64,000 bases of DNA from Gorsachius magnificus (Eukaryota > Chordata > Aves > Pelecaniformes > Ardeidae), in assembly GCA_034008185.1 (NCBI GenBank), contig CM067084.1, positions 74,428,255 through 74,492,254 of the forward strand. The letters are read 5' to 3'. Every line of letters starts with the position of its first letter. Position 1 is the stretch's first letter. A program made the position numbers and the translations under genes. Below the pieces are notes generated by a model. It ran no database searches and was not told the origin of the DNA. It saw nothing but the letters and a program-made list of their open reading frames with translations. Of this stretch, positions 39,222 to 51,640 are shown one piece after another.

Positions 39222-39290
39222 AGGGTCAAATCCTGTCCTGTGTTACACTGGTGCATAATCAGTCAACTTAAACCCTGTTACTTGAGAACA
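39222..39290. repeat. Possible relic of an old amniote palindromic repeat
   Basis: The stretch containing GGGTCAAATCCTGTCCTG and GTTACACTGGTGCATAATCA resembles one arm of a widespread old reptile/bird repeat with an ACTGGTGTAAATCAGG core. It is short and diverged, identified from memory, and could be coincidence. Confidence 0.3.
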
Positions 39291-42200
39291 GTGTTTGGCA
39301 TGGTCAAGTGAACTTCAAAATGTGACTGATGGTTAGCAGTTCTGTGGAAGCATGGCTACAGCTTTTTTTTTCCCTCTTGTTTGAATGTATTGAGTTAGAA
39401 AACTAGAAACCTGGTAAAACTCCTGGGCTTGGTGGTAACTTTTTTGCTTCTGTTGTTTCAGAGCTGATTGTAGTATGCAAGTCTGTTGGGTCCTCTTTTC
39501 AGAGGAATAATAAATTAGAAGGCTTTGGCTACACAGCATGGTCTCTTTTGGTTTTGGATCCTGAATACTGAGAGATGATACTGCAAGCAATCGTTTTCTT
39601 GTTAAACAGTTTTCTTGTACTGTTGAGGGATATCAACATTTTGAGCAACCGTGATGTAGTTACTATATGGGTATGTGAAGGCATGTGTGTAGCTCATGGT
39701 GATAATATGAGCATGCTTCCTTATTTCCCAGTTTGAAATGCAGAAAACTAGATGCATCTTCCTAAAAATCTGTACGAATTAGACATTATTTAAACTAACT
39801 CTCTATAAAATCACTTTTTCATACTGTTAATCAAGCTGGTAATATGCACTTTACGTTGTTTCTTGTTTCCACAGCCTGTGTTTTCTTTTCTGAAAGGAAA
39901 GGTAAAAGTTCTTGAATTGGAAAAGATGGAACAACCTTGGCAAACAGTGAATCATTTCTGCTGGGAGAGAACATGTGCTTACGTTGTTTCCCTCTGTGCC
40001 CTTCTACTTCAGAACCAGATGTGTTCTTCATCCCTGTGTGAACACAAACGGTGCAGCTGTGTTCATCACACCATCACTTGTTAATGCAGTTGGCTGATGT
40101 GGATTTGCCAGACTGAAGCCTCTCGAGCACAGTAGAGGCCCAACTCCACATTGTCTGTCTCTTCAGTTTATCCATAGGGTGGATAAATCCACTATCGATA
40201 TTAGAGATGTGCTTAGAGTCCAGCAGGGAATAGGAAAAGAACTAGATGGAGGTGTGCAAAGACAGTTGTTTCCCTTAAGGCAGAGAATTGCTTTGGTCCT
40301 GCAGGAGACCCCAGGCTGCAGCTGCTGCCTAAGCAGGAATAGGGCTAGGACCCATCTTCCAGGCCATTTCAGTGCCCTTTTGAGTCTCTTCCTCTGTGGT
40401 GCTCCTTTCCCTTTGAGGAAACCTCTGTTCTAATGCATCGGTGCACTTCTGATCAACACTGCTGCTGTATCTAATAGTAGTCTTGTCTGGCTTAATCTTC
40501 TTTCTCCCTGGCCAAAGCCTTTACTGTAGTATTCAGCTGAACAAAGCAAATGTCATTATGTTCCACTCTGACACTATATTGAATCAGCCAGTTCAGAACA
40601 GTTAAATCTGTGTGAGCCTCTTCTGGTTTAGTTAATGGAATAATTTATAGCATCTGTAGGTATTTGTTTGCTGCACTGGTACTAAGAATAGCTGAAACTT
40701 TTTTACCTAATTGCATGCAGGTGAGATAGGTAGGCCTGATGGTTGTAGAATGTAAGTAATTCCACAGTCCTGTAATAAAAGATTGCATGATTTATACTTG
40801 CTGAAACAGGAAAGGTAAAAGGTTGCAGTTCACAGATCCAATGAACTAGAAGATGTAAGATGCCAACATCTTATTTAAAAATCCCATTCTGTAAACTTTT
40901 AAAAATGCAGTTTAATGTTGGCCAGGGTTTTATATGAGGGGAAAATTGCCATATATGTTCACCCCCTTCATGTTAGTACTGGTGTTGAATCATATTCTTG
41001 ACTGTATTGCATTAAGTACTGCATTAACTCGCTTAGCTTCCAATTTTTCTTTAAAAACAAACAGAAGAAGTTAACCCCTGTGATGAATGGTCCTGGACTT
41101 GTGGAAACTGCTGAACCCCAGCACCTGAGTTCCCTGCAAGTGTATATTAGCTCTGTACTAAACTGCCCCTATCCCACCAAAATTTAATTTAGAAATGGAT
41201 AAATAAAAAAAAGTAGTAGTGTTTTGTCTGCTTAAATTCAGTTTAGAGAAACACCTTTAGACTAACAAACTCCTCTGTAATCTGCTGAAATCCCTTAGTT
41301 TCTTATGTTACTTAATGCTGGAACTTAATTGAGCACATGTGCACACTGAGCACATGGGAAGGAGAGCCAATAGCTCTGAGGGGGCCTGTGGGCTTTCTCC
41401 TTAGTTGTTTAGATGATCTTTGCAAACCACTACAAGGAAAAGATGTGGAGAGGATATTTAGTTTGTGAGATTTGGTTTCATATGTGGAGTGCCTATTGTG
41501 AATAGCTTTTATATCTGACTGTGGGGCAAATGGGAAGCAGGTGTTCAGGTTGAACTTTAATCCGTGGTGGTTGTAATCCCTGCTGTACTTGGGATCTGCT
41601 GTGCCTGTGACTTCTCACGTGGATGTTTGGAATTTGGTGGGATAGCAAAGATTTTAATTGGGTCTCTGAAAGTTTCCTAGCTAAACGAGTAGGCTGCTGT
41701 ACAGGTCTGAAGGCTGCAGCGCATGAGGCTCTTCGCAAAATCTCCCCACCAGCATGGGTGACTAATGTGTGTGGACTGCAGTGGTGCTCAAACAGAGAAC
41801 TGGACCCCCAATCCCCCACCACCACCCCCAGTCTCTGTGCATTTTGTTTTCCTCATTTGTAGACTTTAACTATTCCAATGGCTTGTCAGTTCTCACACAA
41901 CAAACAGCCTTGTATTCTTGCACAGGCGAGTATAAGTAGACAAAATCAGCATTTCACTTAAATATTTGTTTCATTAAGCCATAGTATTTTTTCAAGTGGT
42001 AGCACTAAATACAAAGCCAAAATAAATCACAAGTTCTTACAGCTCAGAAACAAAACTTGTAAGGATACTGTGGTACAATTTTAGAATACAAGCATAAAAA
42101 TCTAGGCCAATAAACAGATCAACTTTCATGGCAGACTACACCAGAAAACTGCATGCTTGAATCTAGAACAGTCTGGCTAGTGGAAGATGAAAGCCTGTTA

Positions 42201-43429
42201 CTTCATGATGCTGTTCAGCATCTCGTGTGAAATGAGTTGATGTCAGTTTACTTCTCTTCCTGGGCACCTACATCTAAAAAATTAAAATAACCTTTGAAGA
42301 TAGAGCAGAGACAAAGTAGTGAACAACTTTCAAGTCTTAGCCATATTGCTGCGTGTCAGCATATATTGATTTTTAAGTAGGTCTTTGGCTTTGCAAATAG
42401 GATTTACCTTGACTATAAGAACTGCAGCAGTAATTTTATCTCTGGTGTAAAGAATGGTTATTATAGTTATTATAGTTGTCTCTAATTACATGGCAAAATG
42501 GTAGAGGTGGTTTGCTCTTTTTTATTCATATCTAGTATTACATGTTTTTTTCTGCTTCCTAATTATAAGTGATGAAATAAACTGCATTTTTGAATATAAA
42601 AATACATGTCAAACTTCCAGGAAAATGAGGGGTAACTGCAGAGCTTCAAAAAGTGAACAGCATGTTTGGTTCCCAAAGTGAATTTGATCAGAGATTAGAT
42701 TTTGCTCATGGAGGTGCCAGGAATTTTCTAGGTATTTGATTCTGTTTCCACAAAATGCATAAGTAGAAATGTTTTTGTTAACTCCTTGGTTTGTAGCTCA
42801 GTGCAAGAAAAAGATGACTTCTCTTTGGTTTATCAAATGCATAGTTTAGAAATCTGCAATGCTTCTTGACCTGAAGTATTTTGGTTTAGACACTTGAATT
42901 TAAAAAACTTAATGTATTGCTACACCTTTGATTTCTCCTTTGAGCAGGGAGAAATTCCTTCCCAGATAACCTCAGCTTTAAGCAGCCTGCAGTTGAGAAG
43001 AAATACTGCCTCATCAGTATGAAGTAGTGCTGACAGGAGGAAAACAATATAGTATTCTTCATCATGTTCTATGCTTGAGGCTTGCTAATGCACTCTGAAA
43101 GTTAAAAAGCAAAGTTATCTGTGAACACCGAAGTGTTCACAAAATGCTCAGTGCTATTCAAGACAGAAAAGTCAGTCAAAAGCCAAGAGCTTTACTCCAC
43201 AGAAAGGTTAATAGTTTGTTACATAAACACAGCATTTTTCTTACTTTTTTTACTTTATGCATAGTAGAAGATGTATGGATTTAGGACTGATGGGATTTTT
43301 TTAATCTATACAGCCAGCTGATACTTCTAATGATTTACAGTAAACACTGTACATGTCTCCAACTTGAATTTTCACTGTTAATGATATTAATGCAAATAGC
43401 TAGATGCATGAAGTGAAAATTCAGTTTAC

Positions 43430-43445
43430 GGGGGGGGGGGGGGGG
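43430..43445 (+). repeat. Poly-G run (16 G)
   Basis: Sixteen consecutive G bases in an otherwise AT-rich stretch. It is likely unstable in length. Confidence 0.9.
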
Positions 43446-44776
43446 ATGCTGTTCACATGTGTTTGTGGTAGGGTGTGATGTCAGTCAGGTGATGATATGC
43501 TCAAGAAGGCAGTTATCAACATGATTCAATGAGCAGCTTAGGACCTGTCTTTTGTGACAGATTGTTCTTACAATTTCAAGTCCTTCCTTAAGTCTCCCTC
43601 CTAGCTTAATTAAATAAAGTCTTATGTTTCTTCAGTGAAATGGATTTGTACCATGGTTGGACTTCACTTTTGCTGAGGCCTCTTTGGGGATAGGTTAATG
43701 TCTGAGATACAAATACATGATGCTGTACGTAGTGCTTCTGCTGTAAAACTTAACTGTGGTATGAGTTACCAACAGTAAAGGCATTTGGTTTTGAGCCAGT
43801 GTGACTAATATATAGGAAACATAAGTCCAGGAAGTGAAGTACAGACCTGTGAAGCCCTCAGAGGGAAATGCAGCCCATCTAATTTGCTCCTTCCCCGTCT
43901 CTATCCATTGGTAAGGTACGGTGAAGCAACAGAAAAAGCCATGTGTTGCTCCATGCTCGGATTTCCTTTTCAGTGTTTTATGCTTGGGCTGGTTGCTGAT
44001 ATTCCAGGATCTCCTTATGAGGACTGCTGCGTCACCCATGTGTCTCACATCCCTGGCAGAGACCTTAACAGTCAAGAAACCCTATGTACCAGTATCTCTG
44101 AAAGCAGTATCTCTTGTGTTGTGCAGTCTATAGGCAAAAGTCGCGGGATAGGACAGAAAGCATGTCAGATAACTAGTCTAATTAGTCTAAATTCTCTTCC
44201 TAAGCCTGTGGCTTCAGGGAGCAGCCCATCCTGTTGTGATGGGTAGAGCTGAGGAGCAGCAGGATGGGCTTAGGGCTTCTGGTGGTTTCAGGCTTCCTTG
44301 GCTCCTTGCTTTGTGCCAGCTGCTGCAGCTGCACCTCTTCAGAGCAGCTGTATCTTCCACCCCATTCAAAACTGAGGGGGAAAACGGGTGGACTTGGTAT
44401 ATAGTGGGGGCACGGGGAAGAAGCATGAGAACTGCCGCTCCCATTGTACAATAGGTTTTCATGCACATAAATGACTGATTTTTTCCCTTGACTACTGTAG
44501 CAAATGCTCTAGTTTTGTTAGTAAAACAAAAACAACCTTTTTATTGCTTTTTATATTTGGAAGGTGATGTATTACGGGTTTCTGAACTGGAGGTTTAGGA
44601 GAGAGTACAGACATTAGCTTCCTTTCAAGCTACTCCAGGCCTTTCTTGTTTGCTTTGTATGGCAAGGGTCTAGAGAGATTTCTTTTATTTCCTTCCCTGC
44701 CATTGTTTTCAGTACAAAGTTTTTTTTTCTTAATATTCAGACATTTTATCGCCTCACTTCTTTTAAAACTCTGAGT

Positions 44777-44815
44777 TTCTTTTTTTTTCTTTTTTCTTTT
44801 TTTTTCTTCTCTGTC
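44777..44815 (+). repeat. T-rich polypyrimidine tract
   Basis: Three runs of six to nine T separated by single C bases, ending in CTTCTCT. A simple low-complexity tract with no gene nearby. Confidence 0.8.
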
Positions 44816-45840
44816 ACACAAAAGAATACTTTTAGCTGATTGAGTTCTATCCATTGCCAACTGTGGACTCTTTTGTCTTGTTAGTCCAGCATCCTTTATA
44901 AAATGAGGACCATTGAGCAAGTACTCGCAGGCTCCCCACTGAGCACAATTGTGCTTGGAAGGTGTGGTACTGTACCAGTGTAACATGTAAAGCTGCACTT
45001 TAGCGAGCTTGAATGCATTGCAATTTCTACCTTTTGCTTTGTGAAAGAAGCAGGATTGTGCTGCGAGATAATAAATCCACCTATTTTTAGTTTGGTGCGG
45101 TTGTGACAAGTGGGTGAACAAAGAACCAGTTGAATGCACTTGCTGTTGTGTTGAAACCAGCTAAAAGTTCCCATTCAAGTGGCTTCAGCACAGTACAGCT
45201 AACAGGCAATTTTCCATTTATGTACACAAACCTTCTAGAAAGACAGCTGTGTGGTTGGATTAATTTCTAGCAGTAAATTGAATAAAAGATTTTGAAGGGG
45301 GACTCGGGAATTCCTTTCTAAAACATTGAAAGAAGAACGTTCAAAGCTTTCCTTTATTTGATCCCTTTCCTTCCCAGTGCCTACTATAAGACTTAAAGAA
45401 CTGAAAATATTGTCTGCTATATGGAGATACACAACAGGAAATGTGTTCTTTTTCAAAGCACTGAGATAGAACTAGGATTAAAATATCCTTTAACACTTTC
45501 TAATTCAAGAATATACTGTTTTGCTTTTAAGTAAATATGAGAGAAATTCACACCTCTTAGTCATAAAAAATAGCTCAAATGTTTGTACTTGAATAAGCTG
45601 TAAATGAACTACATCGAAATGTTTTGTAAACAGGAACGTCTTTTATACCAAAACTGTTTTTACAGGGGAGTGAAATTTGGAAATAGAAAGCTTTTTGATC
45701 ATGCGATGTTACCAGTTTTGTTGATGCTAGTCACATGCAAAATTGGATGCAGTGATGCAGTGGCTAGCACTTCAGTGAATTCCTCTTGACAGAACCATGG
45801 TCAAGAGTCATGGGGTTTTTTTCTTAAAGTTGATCTTTGG

Positions 45841-45948
45841 GTTCAGGTCTTGGAGTTGTATAGATGAGCTCTTAAATGAGGTCTTGTTTGTGTCTGTCCA
45901 AGCAAACTAGATGATCAGTTATAGATCCTTCTGGCCCAAAACCTATGA
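45841..45948 (+). repeat. Decayed ancient CR1 3' end (sense)
   Basis: The sequence CTAGATGATCAGTTATAGAT followed by CCTTCTGGCCCAAAACCTAT matches, with substitutions, the terminal segment of old amniote CR1 elements ('TAGATGATCA...GGTCCCTTCTGGCC...AATCTATGA'). The inner part is too diverged to place firmly. Confidence 0.45.
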
Positions 45949-47668
45949 CTTGGTAACTAATAATTCATCGTATTATAAGATATGGAAGTTGTTTGAGCAA
46001 GAGAAGAACTGTGTGCCGTACAGGCATAACAAACCCCTGGTCAGTAGTGAAGTGTCACGCTGCAGTGTTTTTGCATGGTGCAGGTTTGGGGAATGCTGAA
46101 GCAATGTCTTCCCTATGGAGAGATACCAACGATGGTGAACCACCATCCTATACCAGTGCTGCTGTTCGCTCCTTGGCCTAGTTGTGCTGTGACCGAACTC
46201 CAAAACTCAAGTGTTTTGCTTTTTACTTTTACATGAGCTCTCCCTCAAACTTTGTGTAGATTTGATGTAGGGATGTCCAGGGAAGTATATGAACACGCAG
46301 AGTGGCAGTGGGCTTGTCTGCAAGATGTTCCATATGTAACATCAACCCTAAGGGGTCAGGCAAATCACTTGACCTCAGTGAGATTTCCTCACTCTCCTTC
46401 ATGCAGTTGTATATAGGCAAGGCTGACTAACTCAGATTTCTTCTGAATTCATGAAGTTTTGTTTAAAAACCGCGATGGCTATTGGTAAGCTGCTTGCATG
46501 ATGAAGTAGAAAGATTATCCAGTGCTCTGGAAGAGCATCTGGAATATGGCATACTGGGAATGTTGCAATGTTCCTATTTCATCTGATTATATCAACAAAA
46601 CTAAAATACTTAAGAAATGACAAATTGGGAGAGGAAGCTGAAAATGGGTGTGAAAGTTGGTCTTGTTCCCTGTGGATCTACTTGTAATAAAACAATTGCT
46701 GTGTGTATGTGAGGCTGGAGTCACTTAACCAGTAAGATATTGAAAGCCACCACAACTTTGTTCTCCCGGCTCTTACCACCTCTGAGAGGAGCCCTCACAG
46801 TTTCACCCTCCTCTCGCTGTGCGCTTGTATGAGGCAGAATTTAGAAGTTTCTCACTTACTAAAATCTAACTTCTGGTGTCTGTATAGCCCAGTTTTCCTT
46901 AAATACTGCTGTTGGATTCTAGGCAGAGATCCCTTACAGTTGCATGAAGAGTTTAGGCATTTTATTCCTTTATCTGAGGGACAGAGGTAGCACACTTACT
47001 GAGGCTTTCTTTTTTATTTATTTCGTCTAAATGAAGATGAGTGCCCCTCTCTAATATACTCTTCATAAACTTGACTTCTCAAATTCGTGTACTCTTCTTC
47101 AAATGGTACCCAAATATCAGACAAACTAAGCTGACTCTGGACTAAGACACTTCCAGTAGAAGTTTTCTCCTGTTCTGAGGTTACCCAAACACGCCATGTG
47201 CCTTACAGACTCTCACTGTCTCTGAGGTGAGGCCGGAGGGCTCGTTGTCTGGACCCTTGGGAACTTCCCAAAGTTTGCTGTTGACTAGGCTGCAGTGCTG
47301 CTGCCTGACCGAAATGCTGATGTTACCCAATGCTGTGCTCTGGATTTGCCAGAAAGCTAATATGTCAAACTGGGCATCTGTTGTTCCTCATTTAGTTGAC
47401 TAAAGCTAGACTTTTGAATCTTTCTGCATAAATAAAAGGGGACTGGTAGTTTTTCTCACTAATGGGAATCTACATAGGCAAAATATCTCTGCAAAACCAG
47501 CTTGTGTAGTGAGTAAATACCCTTCTTCCTTTTTCTGTTTTTTCCCCACATATGTGGCACTCTGATTTCTGAGTACATGCTCTCAATCCATTCAAGAATG
47601 TAAGGAATTTATTCTGCTCCTCCTGTACAGTCATGGCTAATATATTCATGTATTTTTTTTAATTGCAG

Positions 47669-47992
47669 ACTTTAAAAAATTCCAAAAGTCTTTGCTCCCT
47701 TGACTATGAAGATGACGATGATGACACACAAATGAAGACAATTGTGTCATCCCCCTGTGACTCAAATGATCTTATGAACATCATCACCCCTGGTTCCAGT
47801 CCAATGAAAGAACAGTTGGATGAAGTAAGGCATCATGGGTCATGCCAAGGTAGCTTCAAAACAAGGGATTATAAGAAAGCAGCTGCAGTATGTGAAAGCG
47901 ATGAGGACACAAGCGATTGTGAGAGCACCGAAGAAGGCATCTTTCCTCTAGACTGTGGGGACTTGGACCTAGAGCAGATTGAAAACAACTGA
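47669..47992 (+). CDS. FAM53A: FAM53A terminal coding exon with stop
   Basis: After the acceptor AATTGCAG the exon reads in phase 0: TLKNSKSLCSLDYE, then an acidic run (DDDDD), and ends GDLDLEQIENN with a TGA at 47990-47992. It encodes 107 residues. The MTR of the previous exon plus TLKNSKSLCSL restores a junction conserved in the family, which fixes the acceptor at 47667-47668 even though the open frame runs a little upstream. A second acidic Ser-rich cluster (CESDEDTSDCESTEEG) precedes the C-terminus. With the missing N-terminal exon the full protein would be about 420 residues, close to the roughly 400 of the human protein. Confidence 0.97.
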   Translation, partial: TLKNSKSLCSLDYEDDDDDTQMKTIVSSPCDSNDLMNIITPGSSPMKEQLDEVRHHGSCQGSFKTRDYKKAAAVCESDEDTSDCESTEEGIFPLDCGDLDLEQIENN

Positions 47993-48865
47993 GACTCAAA
48001 GTTGTGTGCTAGAATCAGAGTTGTTCTAAATTAAAGTGATAGAGGATTACCTTTGCCATGCATAATCCATGTCCCTGAATCTCTGTATCGCCTATCTTGG
48101 GCCTGTGTTAGAAGAAATGTTTCAGGTGGGGGAAAAACGTGAACCATTGTTACCTGTTTAGTCTATTGATCGATACGTGGATGACGACAAAAAAAGTAGG
48201 AGGTTAAATGTTATTTTGAACATTAAGGAATAATTTTGATTAAAAATTTCCTAACAGATATTTTGCATTTTTATGGCTTTTACAGTTCTGGAGAAAAAGC
48301 ATCTCTATTTTGAAATGAATTTTCAGAAGGGCATTCTATAAAACTAAATCTGTCTACAGTGATTCTGGTGCGGGTATATGTTGCTGTTGTTAAAGAGCTT
48401 AATGTGAAAAGTGAATTGCATAATGAAATTGGTAATAAACTTTCAGATAGAACTTTTAAATATCTGGTTGACAACTGGTCCAAAATACTTAACTGCCATC
48501 TTTGACAGTGTCTGGTTAAAAGAAAAAAAAACTTCATAACATGTACAAATGTTCTTTTCATACATGCAGGACTTTTTGATCAAAATATGGTAGTGACCTT
48601 AAAGGTTAACATTTTCCATGATTTTACTACTTGAATTGTTTTCTAGCCTGAAGCAATGCTAATTTAGGTGGGGTAAAACTGCAAGTAGCTGCCCACCTAC
48701 TTGGTCATTATGTTTTCTGTGGTTCAAAAGAATGTACAACAAGAGCACTTGAACTTTTAGACAGGGACTTTGTAATGATCAATTCCCCAGGAGGTGATCC
48801 CTTCAGCAATACTAGAAGGAAAAATAGTCCTTGAATTAAATAAAATGACATTTTGCTTTGCACTT
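47993..48865 (+). other. FAM53A: FAM53A 3' untranslated region (approximate end)
   Basis: AT-rich sequence following the stop. Candidate poly(A) signals are ATTAAA at 48030-48035, AATAAA at 48434-48439 and AATAAA at 48839-48844. The last has the best downstream GU-rich sequence. Another AATAAA at 49726-49731 would allow a longer UTR. The true end needs transcript data. Confidence 0.65.
48839..48844 (+). terminator. FAM53A: Polyadenylation signal AATAAA, likely FAM53A main site
   Basis: A canonical AATAAA lies about 850 bases after the stop, followed within 10-30 bases by the T/G-rich stretch TTTTGCTTTGCACTTGTGTC, a typical downstream element. Cleavage would be expected around 48855-48870. 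Confidence 0.6.
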
Positions 48866-51231
48866 GTGTCTGCTTATGAATTTTACTAGTGGAAAAGGTG
48901 TGGTCTGTGGCAGATTCTGTAACATGGTACTTAGGTGCAGAGTTGGGCAGAGGGGGAGGGCAGGTTTCTGGTCCTCTGAAAAGAAAGTGAAGCCAAGTTA
49001 GGCTGGGAAGCTGGGGAATAACTCATGCTGGATCCCAAAAGTGTGTACCGGTGATTACATACACTGTAATAATTTCAAATGTAATGCTGTGTTCATTGCA
49101 GACTATTGCAACACATGCTTATTTTCTTAGTTCAGCTACAATAAGGGTTTTCCTGAACAAGGGGGAAATTAATCTCGAAATGGCTTTAAAATGGATAGAA
49201 ATGGGGAAGCTTAGGTTATGGCCTTTCGGTGCATTGTGTTAGTCTGCTTAAATGAGCCAACTCCTACTGTAACTTGTCCCATAAAACCAAAATACAGCAA
49301 CATATGTTAAGTCAGCTAATGGAACGTGATTAAAAAAAAAATAAATATCTTGAGGCATATGACAAAGGCTGTGGCAAGGTATGACACAGGCTGTGGCCTT
49401 GTGATTAGGGTCAGCCTTTGATTGTAAGGAGAATTGGCCTTTAATTACTGAACCAGCTTGCATAGCTCTATCTATGCAGAATTTTTCAAGTTTGGGTGGC
49501 CAGCAAGGACCTCTCAACTTTTTTTTCCATGCTTTTATGACTCCTACTGCATATACAACCATGAGTGGCAATGATCTGTGATATTGATACTGGTATACAT
49601 GCGTAGTAAGGTGCAAGAACACTGAAAAGACTTGTTGGGTTCTTGATATGTTAATATATATTGTGTGGGAGAAAGCAAAGCTGCTCACTGTTGACAAAAA
49701 TCATTCTGCTTTTCCTACATGAGTAAATAAAGGAGCTGCTGCTGGAGCAAAGGCTTCAGTTCCTTCAGAAGCTCCTGTTAACCCTGTGCGTCTCACCCCG
49801 CAGCTATTTGCCCTGGTGTAGCACGGGGCGTATGCACGGTGGCATGCACACGTACAAAGCAATTGGCAATAATCTCATGCAACTGAGGATTGCTATTCTT
49901 GCTACTTCCCCAAGAAGCAGCTACTTGAAGTGAGGTGCAGCCAGTTCCCCTCGTGGGTGGATGGGGAATGCTCTGCAGTGCAGCGATCAGTCGTCGTGGG
50001 GAGTGGAATGACCCAGCTCCCTCCCGGACTGCAATTACTTAGCTGCAGAACTAAGCTTCTCTTTGTGTGTGCTTCTTAATTGAGCAACAGAGGTAAGTAA
50101 AATCGAATCAACTTTAATGCAGGATTGTAGCAAAGGCCAATAGTACAGCTGGGATCACTTAAAAGCTCATTTACCTATCTGAAAGCACTCTAGTTAAAAG
50201 CGTAATGGTATGCAATGAGAAAGCTCATGTGGCTATCGGTTTGGCTCTTCCTCCCCCAAGGAAGACAAGCTCCTGGAAGAAGTAAAAGAAGAAAATACCT
50301 CACAGGGCACGAATAGAAGGTAGTAAGATGTGCTTTGTCAAAGGGAAAAAAAAAAAACCAACAAACTAGAGCTGAAGCTGTTAAAAAGACAGTGATAAAG
50401 CAAAGGCAAGTAGAAAAGCAGATAATATTTATTGTGGCTCTGAAACATGGTCTGGCTGTGATCTTAATGAATTGACTCCCCTAGCCTCACAGGCAAGGAT
50501 CTCCAGTTCCCTTCAGTAGGTGCCGCTGTCTTCAGTCAGCACGAAGCCACGTTCCTACCCACACGCTTGGGGTAGGAAGGGGCTTCCCGAGGGAACGTGC
50601 GGATACCTTTGCTTATCGTAACTCGGGACTCTTGTCTCCTGGTAAGCCAGCTGTTTAAAAAGGCCTTTCATGGACACAAACAGAAAGGGGTGGGTTTAGA
50701 TACTGAAGAACAAGTTTCGTGAAAGCAGGCAGTAGTAATTACCTAGTTTAGGCTCTTATTAGGGGGTGACAGAAAAATAAGGAGTTGAACAGCTGTGCAG
50801 TAGCACTGGCAAGTGAAGAAATCTGCTGAAGGGAATCTGTGCGCTTTGTCTACAGATGCTAACATAATCCCTCCTGAGAACCAGGAGTAAAAGGAATTGC
50901 TGCTTAAAACTGCCGTCAGATGGGGCAGGCATCGGCTCTGCATCCCCCACAAGACCTGAAGTCCTACTCCAAAAGAAATGCGCAGATGATGAATTTGGCA
51001 CCTTTGTTGCACTCGACTATAGGGTAAAATGTGTAGTGTGGCGTTGGGCAAGTACAGGAGGCGGTTTGCAAAAAGGGAAAGCACGGTTTGGTTTCGGAGG
51101 TGGAATTGTGTTTGGTAGGGGGCTGAGCTAGGCTGTAAGCAGCTCTGGTCACGGCGGGGTTTCCTTCCGTCTTGCACCCGGTGTCGGAACGGAAGGACAC
51201 ATTGCGTGGGCTTGTGGGAGTTGCTCTAGGT
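48866..51231. other. Intergenic, no gene seen
   Basis: No coding gene recognised. It holds an alternative AATAAA (49726) and an imperfect 22-bp tandem duplication (49359-49380 and 49381-49402, sharing ATGACA and GGCTGTGGC). GC rises modestly from about 49.7 kb. The 149-codon antisense frame at 49248-49697 looks like chance. Confidence 0.55.
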
Positions 51232-51640
51232 CACTTATGTTCCATTTTTATTAGCAACCTGGATAACAAAGTAGTGTGCACGTTAAATTTGCAGTCAACA
51301 GGAAGCTGGACAGATGTGAGAGATAAGATAGCATTAGAAGTCAAAGTAGTCTTGGCAACTTGTAGGAACGGTTGTGACAGGGAGGAGATGGTGGGGAAAG
51401 ACAAGATCCTTTTCAGCAAGGCCCTAAATTTAGCTGGGGTTAAACTACTGCACACATGCCAAGTCGGGCCAAGTAATTAGCGTTATTTCAGATAAGGGTC
51501 TGGCAGTTTGTCCTGCAAGCTTCAGGCTAAATGGTTATATGTTGGGTGAGAGTCAAGATAATCCTATGCTTCACAGGAGCACCTGTAAGTATGCAGCTTG
51601 AGATGCTGCACTTAGGACTGGAGAGTCCAGTGGAGAGTGG
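51232..51640 (+). repeat. Decayed ancient CR1 reverse-transcriptase fragment
   Basis: The frame at 51238-51290 reads CSIFISNLDNKVVCTL, which aligns with [16 protein letters not shown] in the CR1 copy near 4.6 kb. One base out of frame, the next codons read KFAVNRKL where the active-site box FADDTKLG should be. The fragment is therefore CR1-derived, frameshifted, and without catalytic aspartates. A GCTGCACTTAGGACT string near 51609 also resembles the downstream CR1 ORF2 segment (GCACTTAGG), which suggests the relic extends there. Limits are approximate. Confidence 0.5.

Larger units (their letters stand above)
36601..47668 (+). other. FAM53A long intron, last part
   Basis: AT-rich intron with no gene identified. 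Repeats recognised inside it are listed separately. The segment ends in a strong acceptor, a T8 tract then AATTGCAG with AG at 47667-47668. ORFs around 43.7-45.2 kb on both strands overlap each other and resemble nothing known. Confidence 0.6.
1..48865 (+). other. FAM53A: FAM53A gene body, 3' portion (5' end outside window)
   Basis: Three exons at 6694-6748, 9020-9822 and 47669-47992 have consensus splice sites and join in one continuous frame of 393 codons plus stop. The protein carries family hallmarks in the expected order: LNKSG near the start, PPTKRHCRSLSEP, KVWTPVSKRRC, RPSSAS-GFVDSSEGS, GLLRCRSQPCVL, RPSLDFFKMTR, TLKNSKSLCSL, and the C-terminal LDLEQIENN. These are closer to FAM53A than to my recollection of FAM53B or FAM53C. 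The family's first coding exon (about 27 residues, starting MVTLITEKL) was not found in 1-6693, so the gene begins upstream. The 3' boundary is set by the polyadenylation signal at 48839 and is approximate. The product is a nuclear protein first described in the chick dorsal neural tube; its biochemical role is not settled. Confidence 0.93.

Noticed and set aside
47663..47668. Extension of the terminal coding exon upstream of 47669
   Set aside because: These bases are the acceptor sequence TTGCAG. The conserved MTR-TLKNSKS junction fixes the exon start at 47669.
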